A stretch of 7,246 bases of DNA from Rhodospirillales bacterium (GTDB taxonomy: Bacteria; Pseudomonadota; Alphaproteobacteria; QKFK01; SZUA-500). Under the pieces are notes generated by a model that saw only the letters and a program-made list of their open reading frames with translations, had not been told where the DNA came from and ran no database searches. Positions 1 to 6,452 of the stretch are shown piece after piece (the stretch's first letter is position 1; the number at the start of each line of letters is the position of its first letter). The position numbers and the translations under genes were made by a program. The stretch is from assembly GCA_003252195.1 (NCBI GenBank), contig QKFK01000089.1:1-7246 (forward strand), read 5' to 3'.

Positions 1-342
1 GAGCTTTATAGCAACACAGGATTAAAAATACATAACTTTCCTGAGCTAGATCAGAAAGATGATTTAGATTCAACTGCTGCTTATTTATCAAATATGGATT
101 TAATTATATCTGTAGGAACTGCCGTAGATGAATTGGCTGCTGGACTTGGAATTAAGACATGGAAGCTATGTAATTTTTCTGCAGTTAACATCGGCAAATT
201 AGCAAAACACGGTTTTGAACATCAAAACATATATAGAATAAGCAAACTGCACAACCAAGATTGGTCTGTTGTATTTGATGTTGTAAAAAAACATTTGGCA
301 CAATATGCTGAAACCAGAATTTATCCTAAACCAGAGACATAA
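1..342 (+). CDS. FlmG-like glycosyltransferase, C-terminal part only (5' end outside window)
   Basis: The reading frame is open from base 1 and stops with TAA at 340-342, so this is the last 113 codons of a gene that begins before the window. The ATG at 94 is an internal methionine, not the start: the residues before it (HNFPELDQKDDLDSTAAYLS) already match the next gene's product. The fragment corresponds to the C-terminal half of a GT-B glycosyltransferase domain and carries the motif SVGTAVDELAAGLG. It is a paralogue of the following protein, with 39 of 43 residues identical over the core; similarity then drops, with KHGF and QDW shared near the end. Only 2 bases separate its stop from the next ATG, so the two are very probably co-transcribed. 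By analogy with its neighbour it should have N-terminal TPRs and act on flagellin in the cytoplasm; that part cannot be seen. Family assignment is firm, substrate inferred. Confidence 0.8.
   Translation, partial: ELYSNTGLKIHNFPELDQKDDLDSTAAYLSNMDLIISVGTAVDELAAGLGIKTWKLCNFSAVNIGKLAKHGFEHQNIYRISKLHNQDWSVVFDVVKKHLAQYAETRIYPKPET
34..162 (+). repeat. Tandem gene duplication, copy 1 of the conserved GT core
   Basis: This stretch aligns without gaps to 1641-1769, 1607 bases downstream. By hand count 103 of 129 bases (80%) and 39 of 43 encoded residues (91%) are identical. Most differences are silent third-position changes, so it is a duplicated coding segment kept under purifying selection, not a recent copy or a mobile repeat. 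Confidence 0.85.
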
Positions 343-344
343 AC

Positions 345-1928
345 ATGGCACGCAGAGCTAGAAAAATAGACAACTTAAAAACAACTAGCACTTCCCATAC
401 AACAAACAAGGGAAGCAAAACAGAGCTAGCACAGCAAGCTTACAACAAAGCTATTGATATGTGCAAAATGGGTTATACAGATAAAGCAAAACCCATATTT
501 GAGAGCTTATTAACAAGTGCCCCAGAATTTACTCCGTCATATATAAAATTAGCAGAATTAGAGTTTAACAATAAAAATTACTTAAAAGCCTTTGCTATAT
601 TATGCTATGCGTACAATTATTCATATGCTGATGAAGTTACAAAACCTCTAGCAAAAGTATTTTACGAGCTAAGACCTCATCTTTATGAGGGAATGAACAC
701 AATTATAAAAAAAACCATAAAAAATATCTCACAGTTTAGACATCACCTATCTTCCGACTTATTCGAATGTAGTTGCCTTGAAGAAAGTCTAGAGCAGATA
801 GAAATCCTAGAAGAATCTGGGGATACTTCCATATTAACTATAGCAGGCAAAGCTATCTGCCTACAAAAGATGGGGCACCCAGAAGAAGCAATAAACCTAT
901 ATAAAAAAATATTGAAAAAAGAGCCAATGCTCACTGATATAAAGTGGAACATTGCCCTGTGCGAAATTCAAATTATGGGTAAAGTCACAAAAGAAAATCT
1001 TGGATATTATAGAGAAGCTCTAAAAATCGGCAAACGGCCTCCTCTTCGCAAATTTACCATTCCATTATGGAATGGCGAAGATATAATGTGCAAACGCTTA
1101 CTTATATATCCTGAGCAAGGAATTGGCGATGAAATACGATTTGTTGCACATCTAAACAACATCTCTCCACTAGCAAAATCTTGTACCCTAGAATGCGCGA
1201 AGAAACTAGAACCTTTATTCAAGCGTTCTTTCCCAAATGTTAAAGTTACAGGTATATTGAGCGCTGAATTTATGCAAGAATATGATTTAAAACGCACAGA
1301 CGCCGATTTTTGCACCCCAATGGGTGAACTGAGATATCATGATTTTATCAATCAAGGTGTATATAAAACCCCCAAAAAATTCTTAATTGCCGATAAAGAT
1401 AAAATAGGATCATGGAAGCAAAAAATAGAACAGCTAAGTCCAAATAACAGCAATCTCAAAGTAGCGATATGTTGGAGAAGCCAAAATATGAACGAACGAC
1501 GCATAAAAAGCTACTCGACATTAAAAGATTGGGCGGAATTATTAAAAACAGAAGGCGTAACATTTTTTAATGCCAACTATGCTGACGGCACCGTAGATGA
1601 ACTCGCTGCTTTTGAAAAAGAGTACGGCATCCACATAAACAACTTTCCTGAGCTTAATCAAAAAGATGATTTAGATTCCACCGCTGCATATCTATCTAAC
1701 ATGGATTTGGTTATATCTGTAGGGACCGCAGTTTGTGAACTCGCAAGCGGGCTTGGAATAAAAACATGGAGGATAGAAAACTTCTCTCCAAATAAAGATT
1801 GCTCATTAAAAAAACACGGCTTTGATTTAGCATCTGCTATGAGGTTTGAAAAACATTACTCTCAAGATTGGAGCGAGTTATTCTTATCAGTAAAAAGAAC
1901 TTTACATAACTATATTAATGACAATTAG
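345..1928 (+). CDS. TPR-GT-B fusion, probable flagellin glycosyltransferase (FlmG-like)
   Basis: The protein has 527 residues. After a basic, Ser/Thr-rich start (1-25) come TPR-like helical pairs at about 28-61 and 63-92, a divergent helical stretch (95-160) and another TPR at about 162-194. From about 236 there is a GT-B domain of the heptosyltransferase (GT9)/OGT-like type: LWNGED at 241-246, YPEQGIGDEIRF at 255-266, VAICWRS at 373-379, and a nucleotide-sugar-binding-type segment, DSTAAYLSNMDLVISVGTAV, at 444-463. There is no signal peptide or membrane segment, so it should be cytoplasmic. Caulobacter FlmG has the same architecture: its TPRs bind flagellin and its transferase domain adds a pseudaminic acid-type sugar. 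The downstream pseB and pseC and nearby flbT support that role here. The start lies 2 bases after the previous stop with a weak GAG Shine-Dalgarno, suggesting coupling. Other TPR-linked transferases share this fold, so the acceptor is inferred. Confidence 0.78.
   Translation: MARRARKIDNLKTTSTSHTTNKGSKTELAQQAYNKAIDMCKMGYTDKAKPIFESLLTSAPEFTPSYIKLAELEFNNKNYLKAFAILCYAYNYSYADEVTKPLAKVFYELRPHLYEGMNTIIKKTIKNISQFRHHLSSDLFECSCLEESLEQIEILEESGDTSILTIAGKAICLQKMGHPEEAINLYKKILKKEPMLTDIKWNIALCEIQIMGKVTKENLGYYREALKIGKRPPLRKFTIPLWNGEDIMCKRLLIYPEQGIGDEIRFVAHLNNISPLAKSCTLECAKKLEPLFKRSFPNVKVTGILSAEFMQEYDLKRTDADFCTPMGELRYHDFINQGVYKTPKKFLIADKDKIGSWKQKIEQLSPNNSNLKVAICWRSQNMNERRIKSYSTLKDWAELLKTEGVTFFNANYADGTVDELAAFEKEYGIHINNFPELNQKDDLDSTAAYLSNMDLVISVGTAVCELASGLGIKTWRIENFSPNKDCSLKKHGFDLASAMRFEKHYSQDWSELFLSVKRTLHNYINDN
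1641..1769 (+). repeat. Tandem gene duplication, copy 2 of the conserved GT core
   Basis: This is the partner of 34-162, with the same length, no gaps, 80% base identity and 91% residue identity. It encodes residues 433-475 of the complete TPR-glycosyltransferase. Beyond the shared Trp codon at its end the two genes diverge quickly. Confidence 0.85.
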
Positions 1929-1982
1929 TTATTTACCTTTTATGATTACCATAGTCTGAAATTATATTTTTGTGGGGCAAAT

Positions 1983-2972
1983 ATGTTAACAGGAAAAAGC
2001 ATTTTAGTAACAGGTGGCACAGGCTCATTTGGCAAAAAATTCATTGCAACTATTTTAGAAAAATATCCAGATATCAAAAAAATTGTAGTTTTATCTCGCG
2101 ATGAATTTAAGCAATTTGAAATGTCTAACACCGCTCCATTCAAAGACAACCCTAAAATTCGCTTTTTCATTGGTGACGTTAGAGATAAAGAACGCCTACA
2201 TCGTGCTTTTCAAGGAATTGATATCATTGTTCATGCGGCAGCTTTAAAACAAGTTCCTGCATGTGAGTACAACCCTTTTGAAGCCATTAAAACCAATGTT
2301 ATTGGCGCTCAAAATATAATTGATAATGCAATTGACTGTGGCATCGATAAAGTGGTCGCCTTAAGCACTGACAAAGCCTGCGCTCCTGTTAATTTATATG
2401 GCGCAACCAAACTTTGTTCAGACAAGCTATTCATTGCAGCTAATGCCTATGTTGGCGAAAAGAAAACCAAATTTGCAGTAGTTAGATATGGTAATGTTGC
2501 GGGTTCTAGAGGTTCGGTTATTCCTTTTTTCAAAGACATACTGGCTAAAGGAGAGAAAGAACTCCCTATTACAGATGTTCGCATGACTAGATTTTGGCTT
2601 AAACTTGAACAAGCCGTTGAAATGGTTCTAACCGCTATTGAGCAAATGTGTGGTGGAGAATTATACGTAAAAAAAATTCCTTCTATGAAGATAACAGAAC
2701 TCGCTAAAGCCGTTGCTCCTAATGCTGATATAAAAGAAGTCGGCATTCGCCCTGGTGAAAAGATTCATGAGATGATGATATCTGTCGAAGATGCCAGAAA
2801 CACTGTTGAATTTGATGATTATTATATTATTTTACCATCAAACCCTTATTACAAAAAAGGTGACTATATAAAAAACGCAAAGAATGTGCCTAATGATTTT
2901 GAATATCATAGTGGTAATAACTCTTGGTGGCTGTCGATTGATGAAATGAAGGATTTAATAAATGAAATCTAA
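1983..2972 (+). CDS. pseB: UDP-N-acetylglucosamine 4,6-dehydratase (inverting)
   Basis: This 329-residue enzyme converts UDP-GlcNAc to UDP-2-acetamido-2,6-dideoxy-beta-L-arabino-hex-4-ulose, the first step of pseudaminic acid synthesis, in the cytoplasm with tightly bound NADP(H). The sequence is a short extended SDR: the nucleotide-binding GGTGSFG at 11-17, GDVRD at 64-68, HAAALKQVP at 84-92, STDKA at 128-132, YGATK at 139-143 and RYGNVAGSRGSV at 168-179. D130, K131 and Y139 have the spacing of the catalytic Asp132/Lys133/Tyr141 of Helicobacter FlaA1 (PseB). The length is typical of the soluble PseB group and much shorter than membrane-bound FlaA1/CapD dehydratases. A GGGG Shine-Dalgarno at 1974-1977 lies 5 bases before the ATG. 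It follows the FlmG-like gene after 54 bases and overlaps pseC. The Caulobacter equivalent is called FlmA. Confidence 0.93.
   Translation: MLTGKSILVTGGTGSFGKKFIATILEKYPDIKKIVVLSRDEFKQFEMSNTAPFKDNPKIRFFIGDVRDKERLHRAFQGIDIIVHAAALKQVPACEYNPFEAIKTNVIGAQNIIDNAIDCGIDKVVALSTDKACAPVNLYGATKLCSDKLFIAANAYVGEKKTKFAVVRYGNVAGSRGSVIPFFKDILAKGEKELPITDVRMTRFWLKLEQAVEMVLTAIEQMCGGELYVKKIPSMKITELAKAVAPNADIKEVGIRPGEKIHEMMISVEDARNTVEFDDYYIILPSNPYYKKGDYIKNAKNVPNDFEYHSGNNSWWLSIDEMKDLINEI
2949..2953 (+). promoter_or_regulatory. Shine-Dalgarno for pseC, inside pseB
   Basis: AAGGA lies 8 bases before the pseC ATG at 2962, within the last codons of pseB. The ATG precedes the pseB stop (2970-2972), giving an 11-base overlap in another frame. 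This supports ATG 2962 as the start and suggests translational coupling of the two enzymes. Confidence 0.7.
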
Positions 2973-4095
2973 AATATATTCTTATGGTCGTCAAAACATC
3001 ACATGGAATGACATCATTGAAGTTGTTAAAACCTTGCGCTCACCTTATCTAACTCAAGGTCCAAAAATCGCAGAATTTGAGAAAACAATTGCTGATTATG
3101 TTGGAGCTAAATATTGTGTTGCCGTTGCTAATGGCACAGCCGCATTACACCTTTGCACCCTTGCTCTTGAGCTCAAAAAGGGAGATGAAGGAATAACCAC
3201 CCCTAACACTTTTTTAGCATCTGCTAATTGCCTCCAATATGTTGGAGCAACCGCTAAATTTGCCGACATCAATGCTAAAGATGCCTGCATCGATGTTAAA
3301 GAAATAGAAAAACATATTACAGATAAAACAAAATGTTTAATACCTGTGCATTTTGCAGGAATTAGCTGTGATATGGAAAAAATTAGCAAGCTTGCAAAAA
3401 AGCATAATCTATTTGTTATCGAAGACGCGGCTCACGCTATTGGCTCTGATTATAGAAATGAAAAAATTGGTTCATGCGCTTATTCTGACATGACCATATT
3501 CTCATTCCACCCAGTTAAGACCATAACTACCGCAGAAGGTGGGGCAATTACTACCAACAGCAAAGAATTATACGAAAAATTGTTATATCTACGTTCTCAT
3601 GGCATTGACAAAAGAACTCCTGATAGCTGGATATATGAGATGAACCATTTGGGCTTTAATTACCGCATCACAGACATGCAGGCAGCCCTCGGCATATCCC
3701 AGTTAAAACGAATTGAAACATTCAAAGATAAACGCCGTGAAATATTTAAAGCTTACCAAGATGCTTTTGCTGATGACGAAAGATTTTCAACATTGGTCGA
3801 GCCAACATACTCTAAAGCCTGCTTCCATTTGTGCCCTCTTTTAATTAATTTTAAGAAGGTAAAAATCAGCAAAGACGAGCTTTTTAAGGCATTAAAAGAT
3901 AAGGGATTATTCTTGCAGGTTCATTATATTCCTGTTCACACTCAGCCTTATTACAAAAAACTTGGTTTCAAACAAGGGGACTTTCCAAAAGCTGAGGCTT
4001 ATTACGAAAAAGCTTTATCTTTACCTATATATCCAGATTTAAAAACAAAAGATATTGAAACTATTGTTAAAATAATAAAAGAAACTGCTATATAA
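2962..4095 (+). CDS. pseC: UDP-4-amino-4,6-dideoxy-N-acetyl-beta-L-altrosamine transaminase
   Basis: This 377-residue PLP-dependent aminotransferase of the DegT/DnrJ/EryC1 family takes the 4-keto sugar made by PseB and transfers an amino group from glutamate to C4, the second step of pseudaminic acid synthesis. Signature parts are YGRQNITWNDI at 8-18, SPYLTQGPKIAEFE at 27-40, the PLP-phosphate-binding region VANGTAALHL at 55-64, VIEDAAHAIGSDY at 152-164 with D155 facing the PLP ring nitrogen, and SFHPVKTITTAEGG at 181-194 with K186 as the Schiff-base lysine. GFNYRITDMQAALG at 231-244 is the usual family segment. The YGRQ start and TLRSPYLTQGP wording are typical of PseC rather than of related sugar aminotransferases. 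It overlaps pseB by 11 bases and ends with adjacent TAA and TAG stops. The Caulobacter equivalent is FlmB. Confidence 0.93.
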   Translation: MKSKIYSYGRQNITWNDIIEVVKTLRSPYLTQGPKIAEFEKTIADYVGAKYCVAVANGTAALHLCTLALELKKGDEGITTPNTFLASANCLQYVGATAKFADINAKDACIDVKEIEKHITDKTKCLIPVHFAGISCDMEKISKLAKKHNLFVIEDAAHAIGSDYRNEKIGSCAYSDMTIFSFHPVKTITTAEGGAITTNSKELYEKLLYLRSHGIDKRTPDSWIYEMNHLGFNYRITDMQAALGISQLKRIETFKDKRREIFKAYQDAFADDERFSTLVEPTYSKACFHLCPLLINFKKVKISKDELFKALKDKGLFLQVHYIPVHTQPYYKKLGFKQGDFPKAEAYYEKALSLPIYPDLKTKDIETIVKIIKETAI

Positions 4096-4096
4096 T
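4086..4096 (+). promoter_or_regulatory. Possible internal -10 element before the barrel-GNAT gene
   Basis: TGCTATATAAT spans the pseC stop and contains a consensus TATAAT at 4091-4096, plus an alternative TG-N-TATATA extended -10 reading. No -35 lies at standard spacing (TTGTTA at 4064-4069 is 21 bases away). In AT-rich sequence this may be chance; read-through from pseC is enough to express the next gene. Confidence 0.2.
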
Positions 4097-4120
4097 AGCT
4101 GTACGCTAGTTTGTTGTTAT

Positions 4121-4130
4121 AGAGAGGTGA
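4121..4130 (+). promoter_or_regulatory. Extended Shine-Dalgarno for the barrel-GNAT gene
   Basis: AGAGAGGTGA is nearly complementary to the whole 16S rRNA tail and ends one base before the ATG at 4132. The match is strong but the spacing is tight, about 4 bases after the AGAGG core. It fixes the start at 4132. Confidence 0.6.
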
Positions 4131-4131
4131 T

Positions 4132-5334
4132 ATGCTAAAGCTTGGTATAAAAATTTGGGCAACTAATGATTATTATGTTAAGCCAGCTGTTGAATTAATC
4201 AATAACGGAATTTTTGAATATATTGAGTTATATTCTGTTCCAGATTCATACAACGATTGCATCAAACTTTGGCAAGATTGCAAAGTTCCTTTTGTTATCC
4301 ACGCTCCTCATTATATGCAAGGAATGAATTTAGGTGATAAAGATAATTATGAAAAAAACCTAAAGCTCGCCAATGAAGCAAAAAAATATGCCGATAGTTT
4401 AGATGCAAAACATATAATTTTTCACCCTGGGATGGAAAGTGATATAAAAGAAACCGCTCGTCAGCTTAAAGAGATTAACGATGGTAGATGCATTATTGAG
4501 AACAAACCATATTGCTCCATAGACGGCAAACTTATTTGTAATGGATCACACCCTGATGATATAAAGTTTGTTATGGATAACGCCAATGTTGGTTGCTGTT
4601 TAGACTTTGGGCACGCAACCTGCGCTGCAAACTCATACAAGCAAAAGCCTTTTGAGTTCATTTCAAAATTTTTAGAACTAAATCCTACTATGTTCCACCT
4701 TTCTGACGGGTTTAACTCTAGCCCGATTGACAGACACCTCCATTATGGAGAGGGCGACTATGATTTATCTCGTTTAGTTAGTTTAGTGCCAGACAATTCC
4801 TTTCTTTCAATAGAAACTAAAAAAGATTCACTATCGCACTTAGAAGATAGTGCGATGGATAGCCTGTATATCAGATTATTGGAAGAATATTCTATTAAAG
4901 ATGTATGCTCTGACGATTGCTTAGATGTGTACAATCTATCAAACCACCCAGCAGTTAGAGCAAGCTCCTTTAGTAGTGAACCCATACCTTTAGAAACACA
5001 TAAAAAATGGTTTACAGAAAAGTTAGAAGACACTCAAAGTACATTTAAGATTATCCGTTCTAAAAAGGACAATGAGTTAGTTGCTCAAGTACGCTTTAAC
5101 CGTGACAAGACACACGCAGAAATAAGTATTTCTTTATCTGAAAAATATTGGGGTAAGGGCTTAGGGACAAAGATTATAAAAGCTCTTTCTTTTGCTTATC
5201 ATGCAAAAAACAAGCTTCCGATTGTCGCAAGAATAAAGCCAGAAAACTTTTCATCGGCAAAATCATTTATAAAGAGCTCATACCAAGTTGTTTCACAAGA
5301 GAACATGACAATTATGGAATATCGCGGGCTATAA
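4132..5334 (+). CDS. Fusion of an endonuclease IV-like TIM barrel with a PseH-like GNAT acetyltransferase
   Basis: The protein has 400 residues in two parts. Residues 1-230 form an AP-endonuclease-2/xylose-isomerase-like TIM barrel. Candidates for all nine metal ligands of endonuclease IV occur in order: H57 (VIHAPHY), H98 (FHPG), E123 (IENKP), D158 and H161 (LDFGH), H189 (FHLSD), D200 and H202 (DRH, followed by GEG) and E228 (SIETK). This suggests a di- or trinuclear metal site. Residues 262-400 are a GNAT domain: NHPAVRASSF at 271-280, THKKWF at 289-294, and the acetyl-CoA loop WGKGLGTKI at 340-348. The GNAT resembles acetyltransferases of the pseudaminic/legionaminic pathways, so it probably acetylates the 4-amino group of the PseC product, the PseH step. 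The barrel's reaction is unknown; it could be an isomerase, epimerase or hydrolase acting on the same sugar. It lies 36 bases after pseC. Domain calls are firm, substrates inferred. Confidence 0.75.
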   Translation: MLKLGIKIWATNDYYVKPAVELINNGIFEYIELYSVPDSYNDCIKLWQDCKVPFVIHAPHYMQGMNLGDKDNYEKNLKLANEAKKYADSLDAKHIIFHPGMESDIKETARQLKEINDGRCIIENKPYCSIDGKLICNGSHPDDIKFVMDNANVGCCLDFGHATCAANSYKQKPFEFISKFLELNPTMFHLSDGFNSSPIDRHLHYGEGDYDLSRLVSLVPDNSFLSIETKKDSLSHLEDSAMDSLYIRLLEEYSIKDVCSDDCLDVYNLSNHPAVRASSFSSEPIPLETHKKWFTEKLEDTQSTFKIIRSKKDNELVAQVRFNRDKTHAEISISLSEKYWGKGLGTKIIKALSFAYHAKNKLPIVARIKPENFSSAKSFIKSSYQVVSQENMTIMEYRGL

Positions 5335-5476
5335 GTTATTCAAACACATTGAAGCACTCGCCACGTTAAAGACTCATCGACGTTTTATCACGCTAATTAT
5401 CAGCTTATTAAAACTAAGACTGCGCGCTAAATAATACGGCATAAAATATTAAGCCTGGCTAGCGTATAGATAGAAC
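5335..5476. other. Convergent intergenic spacer, no clear terminator
   Basis: These 142 bases separate the stop of the barrel-GNAT gene from the stop of the minus-strand gene. I searched both strands for a stem followed by a T-run and found only weak pairings, such as CTTA/TAAG around 5404-5418 and AGCC-T-GGCT at 5452-5460, neither with a T tract. Transcription may end by Rho or run into the opposing gene. No reading frame or RNA gene is apparent. Confidence 0.5.
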
Positions 5477-5851
5477 TTATTGATCTTGCCATTTAGCCTT
5501 AACTGTACAATCAGCATTTTTATATGCTTCTTGACATGCTTTTATAACTGATGTTTGCGCTTCTTCTTCGCTATCTAAGCCACAAACAGCAGCCGAGGCA
5601 GAGATAATCCCGTCTTTTTTATCAATAGCTACTGCGCCATAACCAATGCGTTCACATTTAACCATTATAGAACAATTTTTATCAACTTTTGAACAATCAC
5701 TCAAAGCTTTTTCAACGGCTGTTTCTCTGTTTTGCTGCCCCTGATTTACATGCACAGTCTTAATTCCATAAGCCACCGCACTTGCAGCCATTGCATTCGC
5801 AGTAGTAAAAGAGAAAACCATTGTAGCACATAAATAAATTACTTTTTTCAT
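5477..5851 (-). CDS. Small secreted cysteine-rich protein, DUF4189-like
   Basis: This 124-residue protein starts with a Sec-type signal peptide: MKK, a hydrophobic core and ANAMAA at 18-23, with cleavage likely around residues 20-23. C8 is not in a lipobox, so it is not an obvious lipoprotein. The mature part has six cysteines (C53, C60, C66, C90, C106, C115), consistent with disulfides formed in the periplasm. Two similar halves each run from an Ala-rich helix through Cys to a second Cys (AVEKALSDC...NCSI and SVIKACQEA...DCTV), joined by YGAVAIDKKDG. This pattern fits DUF4189, whose function is not known. The start is supported by AGGA 9 bases upstream (TCCT at 5861-5864 on the plus strand). 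It is transcribed against the flanking genes and has no evident link to the flagellar or sugar genes. The domain name comes from pattern resemblance only. Confidence 0.7.
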   Translation of the reverse strand: MKKVIYLCATMVFSFTTANAMAASAVAYGIKTVHVNQGQQNRETAVEKALSDCSKVDKNCSIMVKCERIGYGAVAIDKKDGIISASAAVCGLDSEEEAQTSVIKACQEAYKNADCTVKAKWQDQ

Positions 5852-6003
5852 AAGCTTTTTTCCTATTATTTCAAAAATTTATTTTAAGGTTACCCGATAA
5901 AAGAAAAATATCAATAGAATATCTTTAATTCACTGTTACAATCTTATTTTTTTATGATATAAATATACATCATATTTATAATTTTACCCACAGAGAGGAA
6001 AAC
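5852..6003. promoter_or_regulatory. Divergent promoter region between the DUF4189-like gene and flbT
   Basis: This very AT-rich spacer must carry the start signals for both outward-reading genes. For flbT the best sigma70-like pair is TTCACT (5929-5934) and TATGAT (5953-5958) with an 18-base spacer, followed by a leader of about 40 bases. For the minus-strand gene a weaker reading is TTGATA (complement of 5909-5914) with TAACCT (complement of 5887-5892), 16 bases apart. No sigma54 GG-N10-GC element and no TTAA-N7-TTAA CtrA site was found, although either might be expected near a flagellar gene. Confidence 0.4.
5993..5999 (+). promoter_or_regulatory. Shine-Dalgarno for flbT
   Basis: GAGAGGA lies 4 bases before the ATG at 6004. 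It supports that start, which also gives the conserved FlbT N-terminus MPLKIELKP. Confidence 0.65.
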
Positions 6004-6438
6004 ATGCCTTTAAAGATTGAACTAAAACCTAATGAAAGAATTATCATTGGCGAAGCTCTTATAACCAATGACGGTGAAAGAACTAAATTTTTCATTGAAG
6101 GTAATGCTCCTATCTTAAGAGAAAAATTTATTATCAAACAAGAAGAAGCAACAACTCCTTGTAAAAAAATCTATTATGTAGTTTTGCAAATGTATTTAAG
6201 CAAAACCCCAATGGACTTACACAAAATATATTTTACATATGTTAGAGACGTTCAAAACGCAGCACCAAGCCTTTTCCCTCAAATTATGGCCGTAAATGAA
6301 TCTATAATGGGTGGCGATTACTATGGTGCAATTAAAGATGCTGCTACATTAGTTGATTTAGAAACAGAATTATTTGGTGACATGCTTGGCACAAAAAAAC
6401 ATCAAGCAGCAGAAGCTGAGGTTGACGGAAACAAATAA
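6004..6438 (+). CDS. flbT: Flagellar biosynthesis repressor FlbT
   Basis: This 144-residue protein is close to the usual FlbT length (about 140). The family hallmark is at the N-terminus: MPLKIELKPNERIIIGEA, then TNDGERTKFFIEGNAPILRE at 21-40 and IYYVVLQMYLS at 56-66. A helical part with DLHKIYFTYVRDV and a GGDYYGAIKDA segment (103-113) follows, and the tail after about 130 is variable. In Caulobacter, FlbT acts after transcription: it associates with the 5' leader of flagellin mRNA and lowers its stability or translation until the hook is complete, opposed by FlaF. There is no signal or membrane segment, so it is cytoplasmic. It has its own putative promoter and lies 14 bases before galU. 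Its usual partner flaF and the flagellin genes are not in the window. Its position beside a flagellin-glycosylation island fits joint control of flagellin supply and modification. Confidence 0.95.
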   Translation: MPLKIELKPNERIIIGEALITNDGERTKFFIEGNAPILREKFIIKQEEATTPCKKIYYVVLQMYLSKTPMDLHKIYFTYVRDVQNAAPSLFPQIMAVNESIMGGDYYGAIKDAATLVDLETELFGDMLGTKKHQAAEAEVDGNK

Positions 6439-6440
6439 AA

Positions 6441-6446
6441 AGGTGA
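6441..6446 (+). promoter_or_regulatory. Shine-Dalgarno for galU
   Basis: AGGTGA lies 6 bases before the ATG at 6453, in the 14-base gap after the flbT stop. It decides the galU start and indicates that flbT and galU share a transcript. Confidence 0.7.
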
Positions 6447-6452
6447 GAGCCA

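Noticed and set aside
296..313. Sigma54-like TTGGCACAATATGCTG
   Set aside because: GG and GC are 8 bases apart in place of the required 10, and the site lies inside a coding region.
94..342. A separate 82-residue gene starting at ATG 94
   Set aside because: The frame is open to base 1 and the residues before this Met align with the paralogous downstream protein, so it is an internal Met of a truncated gene.
743..1315. Minus-strand open frames within the TPR-glycosyltransferase gene
   Set aside because: They lie wholly inside a well-supported plus-strand gene and show no recognisable domain or start signal. The same applies to minus-strand frames inside pseB, pseC and the barrel-GNAT gene.
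1940..1968. Possible promoter (TTATGA, TATATT) in front of pseB
   Set aside because: The -35 matches at only 3 of 6 bases, and the implied transcript start would fall on the pseB Shine-Dalgarno.
4102..5466. Inverted 8-mer TACGCTAG (4102-4109) and CTAGCGTA (5459-5466) flanking the barrel-GNAT gene
   Set aside because: Eight bases is within chance for this length, with no extended similarity or target-site duplication, so it is not evidence of a mobile cassette.
5884..5898. CtrA-like TTAA half-site upstream of flbT
   Set aside because: The second TTAA at the 7-base spacing is absent (CGAT instead).
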